A stretch of 22,257 nt of DNA, taken from a virus. A model generated the notes under the pieces. It did no database searches. It was not told the origin of the DNA and was given only the letters and a program-made list of their open reading frames with translations. Within the stretch, counting starts at the first letter, position 1. The number at the start of each line of letters is the position of its first letter. Position numbers and translations under genes: made by a program. This document shows, one piece after another, positions 1 through 7,598 of the stretch. The stretch spans positions 1 through 22,257 of the IMG/VR virus record IMGVR_UViG_3300025648_000097; one strand, written 5' to 3'.

Positions 1-960
1 CTTAACAATGCGCAGCTAGCTACATTTGCTGGCGGTGTAAGTATGCCAGGCTCTTTTGCATTTAAAAATCGTTTAATTAACGGAGCAATGCAAATCGCAC
101 AACGTGGCACATCTGCTACTGTTACCGCTGGTACTGGAGTTCCTACAATTTCTACTGGCTATCCATGTGTGGATCGTTGGTTTGTTTACTCAACTGGCGC
201 AAATATTACTGCAGCCCAAGTCGCTGGCTCTGGAAATAATAAAAACAATTTACAAATTACTGGCGCTGCTTCTGTTACAGCAGTAGGTGTTGGTCAGCGT
301 ATTGAGCAGTTAAATAGCTACGACTTGGCTGGTCAGACTTGTAATTTATCGGTCAATATGTATAACAGTCTATTAACAACTGTGACGTGGACTGCATCGT
401 ATGCAACAACGGCGGATACGTTTGGAACAATTGGTACACCAACAAAAACTCAAATTGCTACAGGTACATTTACAGTTAGCTCAACACTAACACAATACAC
501 AACTAACATTAGCATTCCATCTGCAGCCACAACAGGCATTGAAATTCTGTTTACTGTTGGCGCTCAAACATCTGGTACATGGGTTATTGGTAATGCCCAA
601 TTAGAAGTTGGCACTGTAGCAACAAACTATGATTTCAGGCCGTACGGTTTTGAATTTAGTCTTTGCCAGCGGTATTATGAATCTGGTGGTGTTTCACAGC
701 GTAACGGCAATAGAGGTGCAGGTACATATCAAACCCAAGATTGTTATTATAAAGTGACTAAAAGGGCTGCACCTACTTTTGCGGTTGCTGGTGGCTACAC
801 GTCAGATGGTTGGAATAGTTATAGCGTTGGCGCACATAACAACCCAACAGGGTCAAACGATGTAACTAATTTTGGTAACTTGGAAGTAGTAACCAGTGGC
901 GGTGTTGGTGGTTCTGCTGTATTTGCTTGCACTTGGACTTCTTCCGCAGAAATAGCTTAA
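1..960 (+). CDS. Tail fibre / receptor-binding protein, 5' truncated
   Basis: The frame is open from the first base, so the gene very probably begins upstream. The internal ATG at 43 follows in-frame residues LNNAQLATFAGGVS and is unlikely to be the start. The segment FKNRLINGAMQIAQRGTS (residues 21-38 of the visible part) and the later QLEVGTVATNYDFRPYG are hallmarks of a widespread group of phage fibre C-terminal domains with a jelly-roll-like, carbohydrate-binding-type fold (established family pattern, recalled rather than searched). Thr/Ser/Gly-rich beta composition with few charged residues also fits a virion fibre. It likely contacts the host surface. It is followed after 14 bases by another virion gene with a good AAGGAG site. 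The exact receptor and oligomeric state cannot be told. Confidence 0.8.
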   Translation, partial: LNNAQLATFAGGVSMPGSFAFKNRLINGAMQIAQRGTSATVTAGTGVPTISTGYPCVDRWFVYSTGANITAAQVAGSGNNKNNLQITGAASVTAVGVGQRIEQLNSYDLAGQTCNLSVNMYNSLLTTVTWTASYATTADTFGTIGTPTKTQIATGTFTVSSTLTQYTTNISIPSAATTGIEILFTVGAQTSGTWVIGNAQLEVGTVATNYDFRPYGFEFSLCQRYYESGGVSQRNGNRGAGTYQTQDCYYKVTKRAAPTFAVAGGYTSDGWNSYSVGAHNNPTGSNDVTNFGNLEVVTSGGVGGSAVFACTWTSSAEIA

Positions 961-974
961 TTTAAGGAGTAAAT

Positions 975-1376
975 ATGGGACATTTTGCAAAAGTAGTAGA
1001 CGGTAAAGTCACTCAGGTGATCGTAGCCGAACAAGAGTTTTTTGATACATTCGTGGATTCAAGTCCTGGTACTTGGATTCAAACTAGCTACAACACTCGT
1101 GGTGGCGTTCATTATGGGCAAGATGGAAAACCTGATGGTGGCGTTGCTTTGCGTGGCAATTATGCTGGTATCGGTTCTATATATGACCAAACAAATGATG
1201 TTTTTTATGCTCCACGTCCAGTAGATCGTAATGGTATTTCTTGTGCTTCTTGGACTATTGGTGCTCCTACTTGGGAATGGGTAAACCCTGTTCCTGTTCC
1301 AGATGATGTATTTACAGGAACTCCACCAAAACGTTATTCATGGGATGAACCAACTAAGACTTGGATAGCTGACTAA
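975..1376 (+). CDS. Small virion structural protein (marine-phage type)
   Basis: This is a 133-residue soluble protein starting MGHFAKVVDGKVTQVIV. The ribosome binding site AAGGAG sits at 964-969. The pattern GTWIQTSYNTRGGVHYG, an LRGNYAGIGSIYD core and a C-terminal W-rich stretch ending KTWIAD match a family common in cyanophages and other aquatic phages, usually annotated as a virion structural or tail-associated protein (from memory of the family). It lies between a tail fibre and a glycine-rich adhesin, which supports a role at the tail tip or as a fibre decoration. The precise function is not established. Confidence 0.75.
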   Translation: MGHFAKVVDGKVTQVIVAEQEFFDTFVDSSPGTWIQTSYNTRGGVHYGQDGKPDGGVALRGNYAGIGSIYDQTNDVFYAPRPVDRNGISCASWTIGAPTWEWVNPVPVPDDVFTGTPPKRYSWDEPTKTWIAD

Positions 1377-1385
1377 GGATAAGCC

Positions 1386-2318
1386 ATGACAGTAATTATT
1401 GATGGCACTGCGGGTATAACCCCAGCCCAATGGACTACTGCTGGTAGGCCATCAAGCCCAACTGTAGGTCAGCAAGGTTGGAATACTACTCTTGTAGCTT
1501 ATGAAATTTGGAATGGTTCATCTTGGCAAATTGTTGCTGGTGGCCCTTACACAGTTAGCTATTTATTAACTGCTGGTGGTGGAACAGGTGGAACAGGAGA
1601 TGGAGGTGGCGGTGGTGCTGGAGGTGTAATTTCAGGAACTACAACTCTTAATGCTGGAACTGCATATTCTATAGTTGTTGGTGCTGGTGGTTCAAATACA
1701 GCACAAACTAATGGTGCAAATTCAACTGCATTTAGCTTAACAGCCGTAGGTGGTGGTTTTGGTGCTAACGGAGATTCAGGTGTTACTACTGGAGCTAATG
1801 GTGGTTCAGGCGGTGGCGGTGGTGTAGGCGGTTCAGGCGGTGCTGGTGGAACTGGCACAGCAGGACAAGGAAATAATGGCGCATCAGGTGCAAATAGTAG
1901 CCCTGCTTATGGTGGTGGCGGTGGCGGTGGTGCTGGAGGTGCTGGTGCTGCTGGTTCAGGTTCAGGCGGTGGTGCTGGCGGTGTAGGAATATCTAATTCT
2001 ATTTCAGGTTCAGCTACTTATTATGGCGGTGGCGGTGGTGGTTCATCAAGAAATGGCACACAAGGAACTGGCGGTAATGGTGGCGGTGGTAATGGTGTTA
2101 TTAACAATACTGGTAATGGCGGTAATGGAACAGCTAACACAGGCGGTGGTGGTGGTGGAGGCCCTGACCAAGGAACTCAATCGCAAGGCGGTAATGGCGG
2201 TTCAGGAATAGTTATTATTAGTTATTCAGGCAGTCAACGAGGCACAGGAGGAACAATCACCTCTGCTGGTGGCAACACTATCCATACATTTACAAGCTCA
2301 GGAACATACACAGCATGA
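1386..2318 (+). CDS. Glycine-rich phage adhesin / tail fibre
   Basis: This 310-residue protein has a short N-terminal module (about 1-50, with the pattern GQQGWNTTLVAYEIWNG) that looks like an attachment domain. It is followed by about 230 residues dominated by Gly, Ser, Asn, Thr and Ala with runs such as GGGGGAGG, GGGGGGGAGGAG and YYGGGGGGSS. Gly-rich domains of this sort are known in phage receptor-binding proteins, where polyglycine-II helices can build a sandwich whose loops read the receptor (established for T4-like gp38 adhesins). The end (IVIISYSGSQ, then [13 protein letters not shown]) is the usual C-terminal signature of glycine-rich phage tail proteins. The stop overlaps the next start. 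The proline-rich open frame on the opposite strand is only its complement. Confidence 0.8.
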   Translation: MTVIIDGTAGITPAQWTTAGRPSSPTVGQQGWNTTLVAYEIWNGSSWQIVAGGPYTVSYLLTAGGGTGGTGDGGGGGAGGVISGTTTLNAGTAYSIVVGAGGSNTAQTNGANSTAFSLTAVGGGFGANGDSGVTTGANGGSGGGGGVGGSGGAGGTGTAGQGNNGASGANSSPAYGGGGGGGAGGAGAAGSGSGGGAGGVGISNSISGSATYYGGGGGGSSRNGTQGTGGNGGGGNGVINNTGNGGNGTANTGGGGGGGPDQGTQSQGGNGGSGIVIISYSGSQRGTGGTITSAGGNTIHTFTSSGTYTA

Positions 2319-2632
2319 CAACATATACTTGGAAAATTACAGAAATTACTGCTAAGGATGAAGTCATTCTTAGTGCTAAGTACCATATAACTGCTACTGA
2401 TGAAAATAATTTAGTAGAAACCGAAGGATATTGGTATTTTGACTCTCCTAGTAATAAAATACCTTTTAATGAAGTAACAGAAGATATTATTGCTAAATGG
2501 ATTGAATCGGAAGCTGTTCGTGACGATAAATGTCACATAACTGCTCAACTAGATAAACAGTTAGATGCTTTAAATATTAAAACTGATGCGGTTCTGCCTT
2601 GGCTGCCTCAAGTATTTACCCCTAATGCTTAG
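2315..2632 (+). CDS. Small conserved phage protein, possible tail-fibre chaperone
   Basis: This 105-residue acidic protein begins [11 protein letters not shown], and its start overlaps the stop of the adhesin gene (ATGA). The beta-rich N-terminal half with YTWKIT and a GYWYFDSP segment, followed by a helical end ([13 protein letters not shown]-like, then KQLDALN), recalls small phage proteins placed just after fibre genes, often labelled DUF7936 or tail-assembly-like (low-certainty recall). Translational coupling to the adhesin suggests it helps fold or attach it, but this is inference. No catalytic motif or membrane segment is seen. Confidence 0.65.
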   Translation: MTTYTWKITEITAKDEVILSAKYHITATDENNLVETEGYWYFDSPSNKIPFNEVTEDIIAKWIESEAVRDDKCHITAQLDKQLDALNIKTDAVLPWLPQVFTPNA

Positions 2633-2640
2633 GAACAATT

Positions 2641-3630
2641 ATGACATTGCCGATTGATATTATTAGCAGAGCCTTAAAAGACATTGGCGCATTAGAAGCT
2701 GGTGAAACACCAACTCCTGAAGCTGCTCAAGATGCTTTTGATATGCTCAATGACCTTATAGACCAATGGTCTAACGAAGATATGATGGTTTATAACACCA
2801 CAGAAATCATATTTCCATTAATTTCAGGGCAAACTCAATACACTATTGGGCCAAATCCAAGCACACAAAACTTTGTAGGAGCTACTTTTACAGGCTCAAT
2901 TACAGGCAATATTCTTACTGTTACTGGTTTAACTACAGGCGCAATAGCCCAAGGGCAAACCCTTAGTGGTTCAGGAATAACCTCAGGAACTAAGATTGTT
3001 CAGTTCTTAACTGGTGCTGGCGGTCAAGTAAACGAAACAGGAACTTATAAGCTAAACATTACTTATACAAGTCCTGTAAGCTCAGAAACCATTACTGCTT
3101 ATTACCAAAAGCCTTTATTTATTGACCAAGCTTATGTTCGTGTAAATACTCAGAGCAATGGTCAGGCTGTGCAAAATGGTGGTTTAGACTATCAAGTAGC
3201 TATTCTTGCCCTTGAAAACTACAACCAGATTGGTTTAAAGACTTTGAATGGCCCTTGGCCTAAAGCCCTTTATTACAATCCTAATGCCGAATCAGGCAAT
3301 ATTTTTGTATGGCCTAATCCATCACAAGGTGAGATGCATATGTTCTCATCTACCATTTTTAGCAACTATACAAGTCTATATGACACTATTTCGCTTCCAC
3401 AAGGCTATGCAATGGCTCTTAGATGGAATCTTGCTGAAAGACTTATGCCGATGTATGGCAAAGCTTCTCCAACTCAAATTAGCATGATTAATGCTTATGC
3501 TGCACAATCTAAGTCAACAATTAAGCGCAACAATATGCAACCGATTGCTGCTGCTGGTTACCCTGATTCTATGTTGGTAGGCAGAGCAAAAGATGCAGGA
3601 TGGATTCTAAGCGGAGGATTCTTTAGATAA
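2641..3630 (+). CDS. P22 gp4-like tail accessory / head-completion adaptor with inserted beta-domain
   Basis: This 329-residue protein has an N-terminal helical part ([30 protein letters not shown], about residues 8-37) typical of the P22 gp4 family. That family forms a ring under the portal and helps close the DNA-filled head. The family core continues with [14 protein letters not shown] (58-71) and resumes at [13 protein letters not shown] (156-168). Between them (about 82-154) sits an extra Thr/Gly-rich beta segment with the pattern [14 protein letters not shown]. This is why the protein is about twice the length of P22 gp4. Related segments occur in the next gene. It overlaps the gp10-like gene by one base, the same gene pair as in P22. 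The start has TAGGA at 2631-2635. Confidence 0.85.
   Translation: MTLPIDIISRALKDIGALEAGETPTPEAAQDAFDMLNDLIDQWSNEDMMVYNTTEIIFPLISGQTQYTIGPNPSTQNFVGATFTGSITGNILTVTGLTTGAIAQGQTLSGSGITSGTKIVQFLTGAGGQVNETGTYKLNITYTSPVSSETITAYYQKPLFIDQAYVRVNTQSNGQAVQNGGLDYQVAILALENYNQIGLKTLNGPWPKALYYNPNAESGNIFVWPNPSQGEMHMFSSTIFSNYTSLYDTISLPQGYAMALRWNLAERLMPMYGKASPTQISMINAYAAQSKSTIKRNNMQPIAAAGYPDSMLVGRAKDAGWILSGGFFR
2884..3102 (+). other. Inserted beta-domain (type A, copy 1) inside the gp4-like gene
   Basis: Residues about 82-154 of the gp4-like protein read [18 protein letters not shown], then [22 protein letters not shown] and SSETITA. The order of motifs (FTGSI-G--LTVT, GQ-L-G-G, GTG--GTY) recurs twice in the following gp10-like protein. 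The flanking residues form a continuous gp4 fold without it, so it looks like an inserted module. The boundaries are estimated by eye. Confidence 0.65.
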
Positions 3631-5738
3631 TGGCTGACTTTGGATTTGTAGGCCCATCTTATGAAGCTCCTAGTATCTATCAAGATGCTCAGGAATGTAT
3701 CAACTTTAGACCTGAAATTGACCCTTTAAAAGCTCAGGGTGAAAGAGGTGTAGTTGCGCTTTATCCAACTCCAGGGCTTACTTCCTTAGTTCAATTTGCT
3801 AATCAAGATTCTGTTCGTGGAATGCAAGCTTTATCAGGTGGCAATTATTTAATGGCGGTTTGTGGCATTTATGTCTATGTTTTAGATTCTGAATTTACAC
3901 CTTATGTAGTCGGTATTCTAAATACCTCTACTGGCCCTGTCAGCATTACAGATAATGGCATTAGCGCATATATTGTTGATGGCAATAATCGCTATACATG
4001 GCGCATAAGCCAACCTGATGCTTGTTCTTTTACTGGCTCTATTTCAGGAACAACTTTAACTGTTACCTCCATTAGAGAAGGCAGAATTATTCAAGGTCAG
4101 TCTTTGTATGGCTTAGGAACTGGTTTAGGGGTAATTATTACTAGCTCTGGCACAGGCGGTGTCGGAACTTATCAAATTAACACCTCTTTAAATTTAACTA
4201 GCAGAGCATTTAATTCTAATGCTTCAGGTGGTTCATTTAATGCTTCTATTTCAGGAAGCCAAATGACTGTGAACTATATGTTTACAGGACAAATCTATCC
4301 AGGGCAAGCAATAGTAGGCAATGGAGTAACCCCAAATACTTTTGTAAGTGCATTAGGCACAGGAACAGTATTAAGCGGAAGCATTGCTACAGCAGGCACA
4401 GGATATGCCATAAATGATGTTGTATATGTTTTAGGCGGTGTTTATGGACAAAGCGCAGCTTACTTTACAGTAACAGGCATAGGAGGCTCAGGTGCTGTTT
4501 CTTCGCTATCTTTAACCTATCCTGGCTCTTATACTTCTACACCATCCAATGCAGCTTCTACAAGCACTACTGGTTCAGGTTCAGGGTTAACCCTTAATCT
4601 TACTTTTGGTACAGGTTCAGGTGGAACAGGAAACTATACAGTAAGCCCTAATCAATCTGTAAGCTCAGAAACTATGTATGCTGTAAATTTTGCAGTTATT
4701 CCAAGCACAGATGGCGCATTTCAAGGTGCTAATGTAGTAGATATTATTGATAACTATTTTATTTACAACAAGCCTAATACTCAACAATGGGCTGCTTCTA
4801 ATATCCTTTCTCCAGTAACTTATGGTTTGTCTTTTGCAAGCAAATTTACTGGCCCAGATAATTTAGTGTCAATCATTGCAAGCAATGGACAAGTCTTTTT
4901 ATTAGGCGATACCACTACAGAAGTATGGTCGGATGTTGGAACTTTCCCATTTCCTTTTCAGCGCATTCCAGGAAGCTCAAGTCAGCATGGTGTGGCAGCT
5001 CAGTTTTCAGTAGCAAAACTAGGTAATTCTTTTGCTTATTTGTCTAAGAATAATCGTGGTCAAGCTGAAATTGTTCAAATGAATGGATATTTTCCACAAA
5101 GAATATCAACCCATGCTGTAGAAAATACTTTAGTTAATAAGTATATTAAAGATGCTGTTGCCTATACTTATCAACAAGAAGGCCATGAAGTTTATGTTCT
5201 TTCTTTCCCAACCCTTGATTTGACTTGGTGCTATGACTTATCCACTCAAATGTGGCATAAGTGGTTATGGGTAGACTCCAATAATGTTTACCATCGCCAT
5301 CGGTCAAATTGCCAAGCAAACTTTCAAGATATGGTTCTTGTAGGGGATTGGCAAAATGGCAATATTTATGAGTTAGACCCTAATAACTACACAGACAATG
5401 GCGGTGAAATTCGCAGATTGCGAAGATGCCCTCATTTAGTAACTGACTTGCAAAGGCAATATTTTGATGAAATGCAAATTCAGTTTCAGCCTGGTGTAGG
5501 CTTATCTACAGGGCAAGGAAAAAACCCACAAGCAATGCTCAGATGGTCAAATGATGGCGGTTCTACTTGGTCTAATGAACATTGGGTCAGTATTGGCAAA
5601 ATTGGCAAATATCAAAATCGAGCTATTTGGCGCAGATTAGGCTGGTCTAGGGATAGAATCTTTGAGGTATCGGTTTCTGACCCTATTAAGGCTGTAATTG
5701 TGTCAGCTAACCTTAAAGCTACAGAAGGGGAAAACTAA
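3630..5738 (+). CDS. P22 gp10-like packaged-DNA stabilisation (tail hub) protein with nested insertions
   Basis: This protein has 702 residues against about 470 in P22 gp10. N-terminal [20 protein letters not shown] and the later FLLGDTTTEVWSDVG, FQRIPGSSSQHGVA and DLSTQMWHKW are characteristic of this family. The family plugs the portal-adaptor channel and carries the tail needle and tailspikes. Extra length lies mainly in about residues 133-350, which holds two copies of the beta-domain also present in the gp4-like protein. The second copy is itself interrupted. The propeller-like core resumes at FAVIPSTDGAFQGANVV. The start shares one base with the preceding stop and the stop shares one base with the next start, so the tail genes are tightly coupled. 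Function is well supported; the role of the inserts is unknown. Confidence 0.87.
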   Translation: MADFGFVGPSYEAPSIYQDAQECINFRPEIDPLKAQGERGVVALYPTPGLTSLVQFANQDSVRGMQALSGGNYLMAVCGIYVYVLDSEFTPYVVGILNTSTGPVSITDNGISAYIVDGNNRYTWRISQPDACSFTGSISGTTLTVTSIREGRIIQGQSLYGLGTGLGVIITSSGTGGVGTYQINTSLNLTSRAFNSNASGGSFNASISGSQMTVNYMFTGQIYPGQAIVGNGVTPNTFVSALGTGTVLSGSIATAGTGYAINDVVYVLGGVYGQSAAYFTVTGIGGSGAVSSLSLTYPGSYTSTPSNAASTSTTGSGSGLTLNLTFGTGSGGTGNYTVSPNQSVSSETMYAVNFAVIPSTDGAFQGANVVDIIDNYFIYNKPNTQQWAASNILSPVTYGLSFASKFTGPDNLVSIIASNGQVFLLGDTTTEVWSDVGTFPFPFQRIPGSSSQHGVAAQFSVAKLGNSFAYLSKNNRGQAEIVQMNGYFPQRISTHAVENTLVNKYIKDAVAYTYQQEGHEVYVLSFPTLDLTWCYDLSTQMWHKWLWVDSNNVYHRHRSNCQANFQDMVLVGDWQNGNIYELDPNNYTDNGGEIRRLRRCPHLVTDLQRQYFDEMQIQFQPGVGLSTGQGKNPQAMLRWSNDGGSTWSNEHWVSIGKIGKYQNRAIWRRLGWSRDRIFEVSVSDPIKAVIVSANLKATEGEN
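4026..4208 (+). other. Inserted beta-domain (type A, copy 2) in the gp10-like gene
   Basis: Residues about 133-193 read SFTGSISGTTLTVTSIREG, then GQSLYGLG, VIITSSGTGGVGTYQINTS. The motif order matches the insert in the gp4-like protein. It is separated from copy 3 by a short Asn/Ser/Gly linker. Domain edges are estimated. Confidence 0.65.
4236..4679 (+). other. Inserted beta-domain (type A, copy 3), interrupted by a second domain type
   Basis: Residues about 203-246 (FNASISGSQMTVNYMFTG, GQAIVGNG, TFVSALGTG) form the first part. Residues about 327-350 (GTGSGGTGNYTVS and SSETMYA) form the last part of a type A domain. Between them, about 247-326 (nucleotides 4368-4607), lies a different module with AGTGYAINDVVYVLGG, FTVTGIGGSGAVSSLSL and YPGSY. 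This resembles the AGxGY-type repeats of phage fibres. The layout is a domain within a domain within a structural protein. Confidence 0.6.
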
Positions 5739-5974
5739 TGGCAAATCAGATTTATGGCAATTCTCAATTAAATCCTTATCCACAGACCCCTTTGCTAGAT
5801 GAGTCTACAAAGATGCCAACTAGGTCTTGGCAACAGTATTTTTTGAATTTACTAAATTTTAGTAGCTCGCCTAATGCTTCCAAAGGCGCAGCAGTATTGC
5901 CTACTAACCCTGCTGGATTTATCAATATTACTGTTGCTGGTAAGCCTTATAAAGTTCCTTATTACAATGTCTAG
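5738..5974 (+). CDS. Small conserved virion-associated protein
   Basis: This is a 78-residue protein, MANQIYGNSQLNPYPQTPLL, with a middle SWQQYFLNLLNF helix and a C-terminal ITVAGKPYKVPYYNV strand. It starts on the last base of the gp10-like gene and ends inside the start of the cupin-SET gene, so it is part of the tail operon. Short proteins with a DEST/MPTRSWQQ-type N-terminus and a KVPYYN end are frequent next to gp10 genes in betaproteobacterial phages (recall). It could be a minor tail component or the position-equivalent of the P22 tail needle, but it is far too short for a needle. Function unknown. Confidence 0.7.
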   Translation: MANQIYGNSQLNPYPQTPLLDESTKMPTRSWQQYFLNLLNFSSSPNASKGAAVLPTNPAGFINITVAGKPYKVPYYNV

Positions 5975-6800
5975 TTTACAAGTTATAACTGAAGAAAAAG
6001 TTCAGCAATTAGAAGCTGAATTTTTAAAGCATGAACAAGTAGATTGTCCTGTAGTGCATCGCTTTGGCCCTAATATCTACATCCGAGAAGTCACCATTCC
6101 TGCTGGTACATTGTCCATAGGTCATTATCAAAAAACCGAACATTTAAACATAATGATTTCTGGTAGAGTAACAATGGTCAATGAGGATGGCTCAAAAAAT
6201 GAATTAATTGCTCCTCAAGTTTTTGTTTCAAAGCCAGGTCGAAAAATTGGATATATTCATGAAAAAATGGTTTGGCAAAATGTTTATGCGACTTTGGAAA
6301 CCGATGTAGAAAAGCTTGAATCTATGTTTCTTGAAAAAAGCATAACTTGGCAAGAAAATCAAAAAGCTCAAAATTTATTATTAACTTTAGACCATTCTTC
6401 TGATGTAGCTGATTATTATTTAGCTATTGCTGAATATGGTTTTGACCATGAAACTGTTAGAAAACAGACAGAAAACATGGATGACCAAATTCCCATGCCT
6501 TTTGGCAATTACAAAATGATGATTGCTAATTCAAGAATTGATGGAAAAGGTGTATTTGCTACAGGAAATATTGCTCAAGGAGAGGTAATTGCTCCAGCTC
6601 GCATAGATGGCAAAAGAACCCCTGTAGGAAGATATACAAATCATGCAAAAAATGCTAATGGAATTATGGTTTTGAGGGATAATGGCAATATTGATTTAGT
6701 GGCAAATAAGGCTATAAATGGATGCCAAGGCGGTAATTTGGGGGAAGAAATTACTATTGATTATCGTCAAGCCCTAAATCTTGCAATAAGGAGAAATTAA
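5967..6800 (+). CDS. Cupin-like / SET-domain fusion (putative protein-lysine methyltransferase)
   Basis: The start at ATG 5967 gives 277 residues. A longer frame from 5874 adds a false hydrophobic leader that is just the preceding gene read in another frame. Residues about 38-110 look like a small cupin barrel with IPAGTLSIGHYQKTEH (H53, H59), ISGRV and GYIHEK (H98). Residues about 182-268 carry SET landmarks: GKGVFA (193-198), GRYTNHAKNAN (221-231, the NH pair that contacts S-adenosylmethionine) and GEEITIDY (259-266, with the likely catalytic Tyr266). No post-SET cysteines are present. SET proteins transfer methyl from SAM to lysine. The substrate could be a virion protein or a host protein. 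It sits between tail and ejection genes, which favours a role tied to particles, but this is inference. Confidence 0.8.
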   Translation: MSSLQVITEEKVQQLEAEFLKHEQVDCPVVHRFGPNIYIREVTIPAGTLSIGHYQKTEHLNIMISGRVTMVNEDGSKNELIAPQVFVSKPGRKIGYIHEKMVWQNVYATLETDVEKLESMFLEKSITWQENQKAQNLLLTLDHSSDVADYYLAIAEYGFDHETVRKQTENMDDQIPMPFGNYKMMIANSRIDGKGVFATGNIAQGEVIAPARIDGKRTPVGRYTNHAKNANGIMVLRDNGNIDLVANKAINGCQGGNLGEEITIDYRQALNLAIRRN

Positions 6801-7589
6801 ATGTCAGGAGTCGCAACAGCAGTAGTTGTAGGTTCAGTTGCAGCAGGTTATTTGTCTAGTCAAGGGCAACAAAATGCTGCTCAAACTCAAGCAAATGCTG
6901 CTACACAACAGCAAAGTAATATACTTGCTGCTGGAAATACAGCATCTCAAAATTTTATTCCTTATGCTAATTATGGCGCAACTCCATTAGCAAGCCTTAC
7001 TTCTGGCAATCCTTATTTTAATGAACAATTTAGCAATCAAGATTTAAATGCTAATTTAGCTCCTAATTATGCTTTTGGATTAGATATTGGACAAAAGACC
7101 AATTTAAATGCCAGCAATGCTTCTGGCGGTGCTATAGGTGGAAATGCTTTAAAGTCACTAAGTGACTATACCCAAAATTATGCTCAAAATGCTTATCAAA
7201 ATGCATTTAATAATTTTCAAGCTCAAAGAGGCAATATTGCTGCTATTGATTTGGCAAATGCTAATTTAGGTCTTGCAGGTACAACTGGACAGTCTAATGC
7301 TCAATTAGGAACAGCAACTAATGTGGCAAATCTTGGAATAGGTTCAGCCAATGCTACTGCTGCTTCTCAAATTGCTCAAGGCAATATTTATGGTAGCACA
7401 GCCAATACAATAGGCACTATGGGTGCTTATAGCGCAATGAATAGTGGTAATAATGCACCAATTTCTATACCTAGCGGTGGAACAAGTTTAAACACCATTG
7501 GTAATTCAAGCCCAAATTATTATGGTTCTGGTGGAACAGGTGGTGGATTTGGTATTCAAGCTCCATCTACACCAATTCAAATAGCTTAG
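6801..7589 (+). CDS. DNA transfer / ejection protein (p32-like)
   Basis: This 262-residue protein is rich in Ala, Asn, Gln and Gly. It begins with a hydrophobic MSGVATAVVVGSVAAGYL segment, then AAQTQANAATQQQSN. The arrangement NFIPYANYGATPLASL, YAFGLDIGQKTNLNASNASGG and ALKSLSDYTQNYAQNAYQNAFNNF matches the phage family named DNA transfer protein p32. Its members are packaged in the head and ejected with the DNA to help build a channel through the envelope (known for P22-like ejection proteins by position). It has a clear AAGGAG site just upstream of ATG 6801. It is followed by two larger proteins that complete a three-protein ejection set like gp7/gp20/gp16. Confidence 0.8.
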   Translation: MSGVATAVVVGSVAAGYLSSQGQQNAAQTQANAATQQQSNILAAGNTASQNFIPYANYGATPLASLTSGNPYFNEQFSNQDLNANLAPNYAFGLDIGQKTNLNASNASGGAIGGNALKSLSDYTQNYAQNAYQNAFNNFQAQRGNIAAIDLANANLGLAGTTGQSNAQLGTATNVANLGIGSANATAASQIAQGNIYGSTANTIGTMGAYSAMNSGNNAPISIPSGGTSLNTIGNSSPNYYGSGGTGGGFGIQAPSTPIQIA

Positions 7590-7598
7590 GAATAAATT

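Noticed and set aside
1559-1858. Minus-strand frame coding a proline-rich protein
   Set aside because: It is the complement of glycine codons of the adhesin gene, with no ribosome site or operon context.
1900-2170. Repetitive GGTGGCGGT-like tracts that could be taken for a repeat array
   Set aside because: They are short glycine codon runs without spacers or dyads, so neither CRISPR nor a regulatory array.
5874-5966. Upstream extension of the cupin-SET gene with a hydrophobic, signal-anchor-like leader
   Set aside because: It lies inside the preceding gene in another frame; ATG 5967 with normal overlap is the better start.
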